Below are positions 7,082 to 12,564 of a DNA stretch of 16,622 nucleotides, one piece after another. The DNA is taken from the NCBI GenBank assembly GCA_016213595.1, contig JACRAA010000308.1:1-16622 (forward strand). Reading direction: 5' to 3'. The notes below the pieces were generated by a model, which was given only the letters and a program-made list of their open reading frames with translations, was not told where the DNA came from and ran no database searches. Each line of letters starts with the position of its first letter. Positions within the stretch are counted from its first letter, which is position 1. The DNA is from Actinomycetota bacterium (lineage in GTDB: Bacteria > Actinomycetota > Actinomycetes > Propionibacteriales > Propionibacteriaceae). Position numbers and translations under genes: made by a program.

Positions 7082-9670
7082 TCATGCGGCCTCGCTCGGG
7101 GTCAACGGGTTGGTAACTGAACGCAGGACCGGCCCCCTGGTGAGGTCGGCACGTACATTCTCAGGGATCTCCCCCGCGATTGTGAAGGTGTGCGTCTCAC
7201 CAGGGAAGAGGTCGACGAGCAGACTATCCGTGGACGCGTCCTCGCACACCCTGTCGGGGAAGAGGCAGAGCGAGCGCAGGAAGGTGCGGGCGGTGACCTG
7301 GACGGTGACGGTGTCGTCCGTACTGTCCACGCTCGTCTCGTAGCGGGCGGGCGGCAGCGGGGCGGCCACGTCCTCGACGAGGAGCCTCACGGCGCGCTCG
7401 GCACCGTCGACCGTCGCCACCAGCGCCACGTCCGTACGGTCGAGGTTCGGCAGGCCGGTGAGGTCGAGGCCCTTGCGCGACCGGGGCGAGAGAGTCTGGT
7501 CGAGCCTCTCCGACCACAGCGTCTCGCCCGCGAACGTCCGCAGCTCCAGGGTCCCCTGTGCAGGCCAGGTGTCGCGCCCGTCGTTGACCAGTACGGCGCG
7601 CCAGCCCGAGCCGTCCCGCTGGATGGTGACGAGGTGGTCGGCATAGGCGGAGCGCACCGCGTACCAGAGCGGCTTGCGACGCGCGACCTGCTTGCCGGCG
7701 GAGTCGGTCCCGAGGTCCAGCGCGGCCCAGCTCGTCACCGGCCAGCAGTCGTTGAGCTGCCAGATGACGCTGCCGAGGCAGCGGCCGCGCAGCGAGCGCC
7801 AGCGCTCGACCCCGTACCGCACCGCCCTGGCCTGCTGCACCTGCATCGCGAACAGCCACTCGTCGAACTCCGCGACCGTCTCGCCGGGCTGGGGCAGATG
7901 CCCGTGGAGGCCCTGGTTGAGCTTGGTGTTGCCGCCGTTGGCCTTCTGGTGCACGAGCATCGTCGCGCTGGTCGCGCTCCGGTCCTCGGGCGCGAGGGTG
8001 CGGGCCCACGTCGCCCACGTCGCCGGGCCCTGGTAGCCGAACTCGGCCACGAAGCGAGGCGAGTAGTCGTCGTAGCCGGTGTAGTCGCGGCTGTTCCAGA
8101 CGTCCCAGATGTGGATGCAGCCGTAGTTCGGGTCGTTGGGGTGGATCTCGGCGGATCCGGACGACGGGCTGCCCGGCCAGTACGGACGGCTCGGGTCGAG
8201 CTCGGCGACGATCTCGGGGAACAGCCGGTAGTAGTAGTCGGCGCCCCACGTGCGTCCCTGCAGCTGCTGCTTCCAGCCCCAGTCCTCGTAGGCCCACAGG
8301 TTCTCGTTGCAGCCGTTCCACAGGACGAGGGACGGGTAGGCGGACAGGCGGATCACGTTGTCGCGGGCCTCCGCCTCGAACTCGAGCGGGAACGGCCCCT
8401 CCTCGGGGTACGCGGCGCACGCGAGCGCGAAGTCCTGCCAGACCATGACCCCGAGCTCGTCGCAGGCCTGGTAGAAGGCCTCCTGCTCGTAGAGCCCTCC
8501 GCCCCACACCCGCAGCAGGTCCACGTTCGCGTCCTTGGCCTGCTGCACCCGCTCGCGGTAGCGCTCCGCCGTCATCCGGCTCGGGAAGCAGTCGTCGGGG
8601 ATCCAGTCCATGCCACGCGTGAAGATGCTGACACCGTTGATGACGATCCCGAAGGCCGCGCCACGGCCGTCCGCGTCGGGCGTGGTGTCGAGCTCGACGG
8701 TACGAAAGCCGGTCCGCCGGTGGACGGTGTCGAGGACTCGAACGTCGTTGTGGAAGACGACCTCGACGTCATACAGGGCCTGCTCCCCCAGGCTGTGGGG
8801 CCACCAGGGCTGGACATCCGACACGGTCAGCTCGACGGTCGTCCAGTCCTCCGCGATCACGACGGCCTCGCTGGAGGCACCTTGACCCTTCACACGTACG
8901 GTGACTGCACCGAAGCGTGTTTCGCCCTGGATCTGGACGTCCACGCGCAGGTTGCCCTGCCACTGGCCGGCATCGGTCTCGGTGACGGTGGCGAACACGC
9001 CGACGTCGCTGATGCGACCGTGGTCCCAGCTCCGCAGGCCGATCGACTTCCAGATGCCCGCCGTGATGAGCGCGGGTCCCCAGTCCCAGCCGAAGTTGCA
9101 GGCCATCTTGCGGATCAGGTTGAACGGGTGCTTCTCGACGTGGGGCCGCTCGCCGACCAGCTCGGCCATGCGGGCGGCGTGCTCCAGGGCCGGCGAGAAC
9201 ACGATCTCGATGAGGTTGGGGCCGACGCCGATGTTCGGCCGGATGGGGAACGCGTTGCGCCGGTGCATGTTCGCGGACGTGCCCACCGTGCGGCCGTTCA
9301 CGCGGATCTCGGCCACGGTGTCGAGCCCGTCGCAGATCAGGTCACAGTTGTCGGCGTACAGCTCCTCGGAGTCGTCGACCAGGTTCAGCGTGAAGGAGTA
9401 GCTCCAGGTCTGCTGCCCGACCCAGGCCTGGTCTGCCTCTCCTGTGCCGACGTACGGGTCACCCAGCAGGCCCGCAGCCATCAGGTCGGTGTGGACGCAG
9501 CCAGGAACGGTGCCCGGGATGCCGAAAGCCACTGACGTGCGGACTTCCTCGGGCACGAGGCGCCACGCTGCCGTGGTCGGATCTGCTCGGAGAGTCCATG
9601 CGCTTCCGGTGAGGTCGAGCCAGCCGTCTGCTACGCGGACGGGCTGGTTTCCGACGCTTTCGATTCCCAT
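7082..9670 (-). CDS. Cytoplasmic beta-mannosidase, glycoside hydrolase family 2
   Basis: This 862-residue enzyme is expected to remove terminal beta-linked mannose by a retaining mechanism. The GH2 modules appear in order: an N-terminal sugar-binding domain (about 1-215) ending in the beta-mannosidase-type segment RKMACNFGWDWGP (187-199), an immunoglobulin-like domain, then the catalytic barrel with GMDWIPDD (353-360) and RVWGGGLYE (387-395). The predicted acid/base is Glu456 in LWNGCNEN (450-457) and the predicted nucleophile is Glu543 in FVAEFGYQG (540-548). GSVIWQLNDCWPV (633-645) closes the active-site region, and a beta-rich C-terminal domain follows. No signal peptide is visible, so it should act on imported substrate. 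The ATG at 9670 has GGAG 7 bases upstream. It is the first gene of the operon, 34 bases from a probable operator. GH2 motifs plus the FGWDWGP box separate it from beta-galactosidase and glucuronidase. Its real substrate could be mannobiose, mannooligosaccharides or a glycan fragment. Confidence 0.93.
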   Translation of the reverse strand: MGIESVGNQPVRVADGWLDLTGSAWTLRADPTTAAWRLVPEEVRTSVAFGIPGTVPGCVHTDLMAAGLLGDPYVGTGEADQAWVGQQTWSYSFTLNLVDDSEELYADNCDLICDGLDTVAEIRVNGRTVGTSANMHRRNAFPIRPNIGVGPNLIEIVFSPALEHAARMAELVGERPHVEKHPFNLIRKMACNFGWDWGPALITAGIWKSIGLRSWDHGRISDVGVFATVTETDAGQWQGNLRVDVQIQGETRFGAVTVRVKGQGASSEAVVIAEDWTTVELTVSDVQPWWPHSLGEQALYDVEVVFHNDVRVLDTVHRRTGFRTVELDTTPDADGRGAAFGIVINGVSIFTRGMDWIPDDCFPSRMTAERYRERVQQAKDANVDLLRVWGGGLYEQEAFYQACDELGVMVWQDFALACAAYPEEGPFPLEFEAEARDNVIRLSAYPSLVLWNGCNENLWAYEDWGWKQQLQGRTWGADYYYRLFPEIVAELDPSRPYWPGSPSSGSAEIHPNDPNYGCIHIWDVWNSRDYTGYDDYSPRFVAEFGYQGPATWATWARTLAPEDRSATSATMLVHQKANGGNTKLNQGLHGHLPQPGETVAEFDEWLFAMQVQQARAVRYGVERWRSLRGRCLGSVIWQLNDCWPVTSWAALDLGTDSAGKQVARRKPLWYAVRSAYADHLVTIQRDGSGWRAVLVNDGRDTWPAQGTLELRTFAGETLWSERLDQTLSPRSRKGLDLTGLPNLDRTDVALVATVDGAERAVRLLVEDVAAPLPPARYETSVDSTDDTVTVQVTARTFLRSLCLFPDRVCEDASTDSLLVDLFPGETHTFTIAGEIPENVRADLTRGPVLRSVTNPLTPSEAA

Positions 9671-9704
9671 GAATCCTCTCCATTGAGGCAGTCCTAGTCG
9701 TACA

Positions 9705-9724
9705 GTTACTGACCAGACAGTAAC
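9705..9724. promoter_or_regulatory. Probable TetR-type operator, GTTACTG-N6-CAGTAAC
   Basis: A perfect 7-bp inverted repeat with a 6-base spacer (20 bases in all, 8 of 10 positions symmetric) lies between the divergent mannosidase and TetR genes, 34 bases upstream of the mannosidase ATG. Size and placement match operators of TetR repressors. Possible -10-like boxes overlap it on both strands: TACAGT at 9701-9706 (plus) and TACTGT inside the repeat (minus). Binding would therefore be expected to block both promoters. A second, weaker repeat, ACACC-N7-GGTGT, follows at 9723-9739. Confidence 0.65.
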
Positions 9725-9739
9725 ACCACGTGACGGTGT
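9723..9739. promoter_or_regulatory. Secondary inverted repeat ACACC-N7-GGTGT next to the main operator
   Basis: Five-base arms flank a 7-base spacer containing ACGTG. It abuts the GTTACTG repeat and could be a second regulator site or part of promoter DNA. Short arms make chance occurrence plausible. Confidence 0.22.
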
Positions 9740-9792
9740 CCAGCCGCGGGGTAACCGTTTCGTTATCGATGGATCTCGTCAAGGGAGACGTG

Positions 9793-9951
9793 ATGGAGGC
9801 GTACCAGGACAGCGGGCTCTTGCCCCCTGACACAGCTGCAGGGAACGAGCGCCTGAAAGTGCGGGTGACTAGGCACGACGCTTTCGGTCCACATACTCTC
9901 GACGCCCGTGGTCGGCTCGGTCCGCTCGACGACGGGGTGGTGGTGGCGTGA
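9793..9951 (+). CDS. Possible 52-residue leader ORF translationally coupled to the TetR gene
   Basis: ATG at 9793 is preceded by AAGGGAG with a 5-base spacer, one of the better ribosome-binding sites in the window. The frame stays open for 52 codons (beginning MEAYQDSGLLPPDT) and ends in TGA that overlaps the ATG of the TetR gene as TGATG, a classic coupling junction. Against it, third-position G/C is about 73 percent by hand count, lower than the neighbouring genes, and I recognise no domain. It may be a real small peptide, a leader that only sets translation of the regulator, or chance. It occupies most of the 277-base gap between the mannosidase and the regulator. Confidence 0.28.
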   Translation: MEAYQDSGLLPPDTAAGNERLKVRVTRHDAFGPHTLDARGRLGPLDDGVVVA

Positions 9952-10709
9952 TGCCCAGCAGGGCGCGCGACGGACTCGACGTGTCAGAACGCGACGACCT
10001 CGATGTGTCAGAAAGCGAGACGGCAGCCGTGTCCGGGCACACCGATGCGACGCGCGTACGGCAGGAACCGGGACAGCATCTCCGGCTCCGGGGAGAACGG
10101 AAGTCGACCCCGGAAAGGCGGGCGGAGATCGTCCGTGCAGCTGCCAAGACGTTCGGCACCAAGGGCTACCAGAAGGGCTCCTTGATCGACATCGCCGCTC
10201 AGGTGGGGATGACCCACGCCGGCGTGCTGCATCACTTCGGCTCGAAGGAGCAGCTCCTCATCGCGGTCCTCGAGTACCGGGACCAGGAGGACCTCGAGGT
10301 CCTGGCCAAGCAGAGGATGCCGGAGGGCATCGATCTCTTCTGGCACCTCACCCGCACAGCCGCCGCCAACGCCGACCGGGCCGGCATCGTGCAGACCTAC
10401 GCGGCGATCACCGGTGAGTCGGTGACGGAGAACCATCCGGCTCGGGGCTTCGTCATCCACCGCTTCGAGGTCCTGCGCGGCAAGATCGAGGAGGCCCTGC
10501 GCGAAGTGTGCGGCCCGGACCTTCCCGAGGATGTCTGCACGCACGCCGCGAGCTCGATCATCGGGGTCATGGACGGCATCCAGCTCCAGTGGCTCCTCGA
10601 CGGGGACGCGGTGGACCTCCCAGAGGCGACACGGTTCGCCATCGAGGCCATCCTGACGGCCGCCATCTCCGGCGTGAACCGGCCGAGGCCCCTCACTCCC
10701 GGCTGCTGA
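9951..10709 (+). CDS. TetR/AcrR-family transcriptional regulator of the mannoside locus
   Basis: This 252-residue regulator has a TetR helix-turn-helix at about residues 56-103: RRAEIVRAAAKTFGTKGY, then SLIDIAAQVGMTHAGVLHHF, ending SKEQLL, which is the usual family pattern. The C-terminal helical domain (about 105-245) is the expected ligand and dimer part. An N-terminal extension of some 50 residues is acidic and contains an 8-residue tandem repeat, so the true start may be later; in-frame GTG codons lie at 9981 and 10005. The ATG at 9951 is used because it overlaps a preceding stop as TGATG; GTG at 9948 is also possible. It is divergent from the mannosidase, with a 20-base inverted repeat between them, so autoregulation and repression of the operon are likely (inference). 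Sugar operons in actinobacteria are more often under LacI or GntR control. Its effector is unknown. Confidence 0.85.
   Translation: MPSRARDGLDVSERDDLDVSESETAAVSGHTDATRVRQEPGQHLRLRGERKSTPERRAEIVRAAAKTFGTKGYQKGSLIDIAAQVGMTHAGVLHHFGSKEQLLIAVLEYRDQEDLEVLAKQRMPEGIDLFWHLTRTAAANADRAGIVQTYAAITGESVTENHPARGFVIHRFEVLRGKIEEALREVCGPDLPEDVCTHAASSIIGVMDGIQLQWLLDGDAVDLPEATRFAIEAILTAAISGVNRPRPLTPGC
9975..10018 (+). repeat. 20-base tandem direct repeat at the 5' end of the TetR gene
   Basis: Two copies (9975-9994 and 9999-10018) share 18 of 20 bases at a 24-base spacing, coding LDVSERDD and LDVSESET. The in-phase 8-codon period indicates a slipped duplication that is tolerated or used in the disordered N-terminus. 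Confidence 0.7.
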
Positions 10710-10726
10710 GCCTCACCAGGTGAGGC
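10710..10726. terminator. Palindromic hairpin between convergent TetR and Rossmann-protein genes
   Basis: GCCTCACC-A-GGTGAGGC is perfectly self-complementary around one central base and fills the junction where the two genes end only 3 bases apart. It starts right after the TetR TGA and contains the stop codon of the opposite gene. It may serve as a compact two-way terminator. There is no T-run on either side. Confidence 0.5.
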
Positions 10727-11339
10727 GGTCGGCCCGCCGCGAGGCCGAGACGAGAGAGGTCATCTCCTCCCGGGCGAGCCGACGGCCGAAGAAGGGCCCG
10801 TTGCTCTCGAGCATCCAGGCGCTGCGTCCGTCGAGCTCGACAGGGTCGAAGCCGAGGTCGTCCACGAGTGCGGCGACAGCAGCACGAGCGGCCACGTCGT
10901 CCGAGACGAGGGCCATGGCGGTACGGAAGGGCGCACCGGCCGGCTCGGCGTAGGCGGTGAGGTCCTCGTAGGCCAGATGGTTGAGGGTCCGTACGACCCG
11001 GAGACCCTTGTGTCCCTTCAGGGGCGAGGCGGGCGGATCGGCGCCGTCCACCTCGAGCCAGGCGTTGGTCGCATCGATGAGGACCACTCGCTCGAAGGCG
11101 GCCAGGTCGAGGTCGGCCAGCCGCGAGTACGGGATCGCGAGCAGCACCATCTCCGATGACGCCAGCATCTCGTCAACGCCGACCAGGCGTGCGCCCGCCG
11201 CGATCGTGGCGACGACCAGCTCGACCATGGGCCCGGTGCGGACGTCGGCGATGAACACCTCGCGCCCGGCGTCCACGGCCAGCCTGGCCACGGCCGTCCC
11301 GAGCCTGCCAGCCCCCAGGATGCCCAGCCGTTCGCTCAC
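10713..11339 (-). CDS. F420-dependent NADP reductase-like Rossmann protein (COG2085 type)
   Basis: This 208-residue protein resembles the F420-reductase/NADP-binding family (Pfam F420_oxidored). The N-terminal Rossmann motif is LGILGAGRLGTA (5-16), followed by VFIADVRTG, whose acidic Asp32 at the end of strand 2 hints at NAD(H) preference (inference). Further family features are VLLAIPYSRLADL (66-78), VVLIDATNAW (85-94), VRTLNHLAYEDL (116-127) and the C-terminal LGFDPVELDGR (162-172). I chose GTG at 11339 because it places the glycine motif near the start, as in the family, and has AGAGG 7 bases upstream. GTG at 11357 would add six residues and also has a GAGGAG site. It is divergent from an LLM flavin oxidoreductase, so the two may share a substrate or cofactor cycle. 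The reaction is unknown, and use of F420 cannot be assumed. Confidence 0.78.
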   Translation of the reverse strand: MSERLGILGAGRLGTAVARLAVDAGREVFIADVRTGPMVELVVATIAAGARLVGVDEMLASSEMVLLAIPYSRLADLDLAAFERVVLIDATNAWLEVDGADPPASPLKGHKGLRVVRTLNHLAYEDLTAYAEPAGAPFRTAMALVSDDVAARAAVAALVDDLGFDPVELDGRSAWMLESNGPFFGRRLAREEMTSLVSASRRADRLTW

Positions 11340-11437
11340 GTCCCGCCCTCTCCTCACTGGCTCTCCTCACTGTCTGCCGCACAACGTACGATGCGGATCG
11401 TCGCGGGGGGCGCGGACGGTTGAGAAACCGGGGGGTC
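11340..11437. promoter_or_regulatory. Divergent promoter region of the Rossmann/LLM pair, with opposed -10-like boxes
   Basis: The 98-base gap carries AACGTACGAT (11383-11392), in which TACGAT (11387-11392, plus) and TACGTT (minus, plus-strand 11384-11389) are overlapping TANNNT boxes pointing in opposite directions. Each would give a leader of about 40 bases. CCGCA and TGCGG (11377-11381, 11392-11396) flank them as a 5-bp inverted repeat. No good -35 elements were seen. A 10-base repeat GTGAGGAGAG occurs twice on the minus strand at about 11348-11370. Confidence 0.35.
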
Positions 11438-12463
11438 ATGGAGATCGAGCTGGGTGTGGACACGTTCGGCGACGTCACGCTGGACGCCGAGGGGTCGCCT
11501 GTCAGCCACGCACAGGTGATCAGGAACGTGGTGGACGAGGCGGTCCTCGCCGAGCAGGTGGGCCTGGACGTCATCGGGCTGGGCGAGCACCATCGCGACG
11601 ACTTCGCGATCTCGTCGCCGGAGATGGTCCTGGCGGGCATCGCCGGCCGCACGGAACGGCTCCGCCTGGCGAGCGCGGTCACGGTCCTCAGCTCCGACGA
11701 CCCCGTCCGCGTCTTCGAGCGCTTCTCCACGCTGGACGCGCTGTCGGGGGGCCGAGCCGAGGTCATCGTGGGCCGCGGCTCGTTCACCGAGTCGTTCCCA
11801 CTGTTCGGCTTCGACCTCACCGACTACCAGGAGCTGTTCGAGGAGAAGCTCGCAATGTTCGTCGAGCTCCGCAAGCAGGCGGGACTCACCTGGGAGGGAC
11901 GGCTCACCCAGACGCTGCACGACGTCCGGGTCTATCCGCCGGTCGAGAACCCGCCCCTGAGGACGTGGGTGGCCGTGGGCGGCAGTCCGGAGTCCGTGAT
12001 CCGTGCGGCGCGGCACGGCCTCGACCTCATGCTCGCGATCATCGGGGGACCCGTCGACCGGTTCGCGCCGTTCGTCGAGCTGTACCACCGGGCGCTCGAC
12101 CAGCTGGGGCAGCCGGCCGGCCGGGTGGGCTTCCACAGCTTCGGGCACGTGGCCGCGACGGACGAGGAGGCGGTCGCACAGTACTTCGGTCCGTACGTCG
12201 CGGCGATGGCCCGCGTCGGACGCGACCGTGGCTGGCGGCGGCCGACGCGCGAGTCGTTCCGTCACGAGCTCGAGCACGGGTCGATGGCCGTGGGCTCTCC
12301 CGAGACGGTCGCCCGCAAGATCGCAGCAGGCGTACGTGCGCTCGGCGCATCACGGTTCTCCATGAAGGTCAGCACCGGGCCCCTGTCCCACGGGCTCATC
12401 AGCGACAGCATCGAGCTGTACGGGTCGAAGGTCGCGCCGCTCGTCCGGGACATGCTCGCCTGA
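11438..12463 (+). CDS. LLM-class flavin-dependent oxidoreductase (luciferase-like)
   Basis: This 341-residue protein is a bacterial-luciferase-fold (Pfam Bac_luciferase) oxidoreductase, a family using FMN or F420 for oxidation or monooxygenation of small substrates. Typical segments are FGDVTLD (10-16), the helix HAQVIRNVVDEAVLAEQVGLD (24-44), GLGEHHRDDF (47-56), VTVLSSDDPVRVFERFSTLD (81-100), LSGGRAEVIVGRGSF (102-116), WVAVGGSPESV (177-187) and GSPETVARKI (286-295). GEHHR and GRGSFTES place it among the monooxygenase-like LLM proteins without assigning a substrate. ATG at 11438 follows a GGGGGG run; an in-frame TTG at 11420 is less likely. It is divergent from the Rossmann protein, which could regenerate or supply reduced cofactor (inference). 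It converges on the LCP gene, with 97 bases between stops. Confidence 0.87.
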   Translation: MEIELGVDTFGDVTLDAEGSPVSHAQVIRNVVDEAVLAEQVGLDVIGLGEHHRDDFAISSPEMVLAGIAGRTERLRLASAVTVLSSDDPVRVFERFSTLDALSGGRAEVIVGRGSFTESFPLFGFDLTDYQELFEEKLAMFVELRKQAGLTWEGRLTQTLHDVRVYPPVENPPLRTWVAVGGSPESVIRAARHGLDLMLAIIGGPVDRFAPFVELYHRALDQLGQPAGRVGFHSFGHVAATDEEAVAQYFGPYVAAMARVGRDRGWRRPTRESFRHELEHGSMAVGSPETVARKIAAGVRALGASRFSMKVSTGPLSHGLISDSIELYGSKVAPLVRDMLA

Positions 12464-12511
12464 CGACCGCTGCGAGGCGCGACACCGCTGCCCGTCCCGG
12501 CGAGGTCGGAC

Positions 12512-12564
12512 CGTCGAGGTCAGAGCGCTGCGCGACCCGGGCGACGTCGGCACGTCGAGGTCAG
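12512..12564. repeat. Direct repeat spanning the LCP stop codon and the convergent gap
   Basis: CGTCGAGGTCAG occurs at 12512-12523 and 12553-12564, and the similarity continues imperfectly over about 25 bases on each copy (GCGC-rich flanks). The second copy includes the LCP stop codon, so the first resembles a duplicated gene end. The 41-base offset is not a multiple of three. No convincing terminator hairpin was seen in the 97-base gap 12464-12560. Confidence 0.5.

Noticed and set aside
7190..9535. Very long plus-strand open frame opposite the beta-mannosidase (over 780 codons)
   Set aside because: It is the antisense of a clear GH2 gene; composition is Arg/Val/Gly/Asp/His-rich with no domain pattern, as expected from high-GC codon bias.
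9750..9768. Possible second operator around GGTAACCGTTTCGTTATC
   Set aside because: Arms match in only about 4 of 7 positions, so symmetry is too weak to report as a site.
11173..11820. Minus-strand frames and other frames opposite the LLM gene
   Set aside because: The LLM family motifs are continuous on the plus strand; the opposite frames show only shadow composition.
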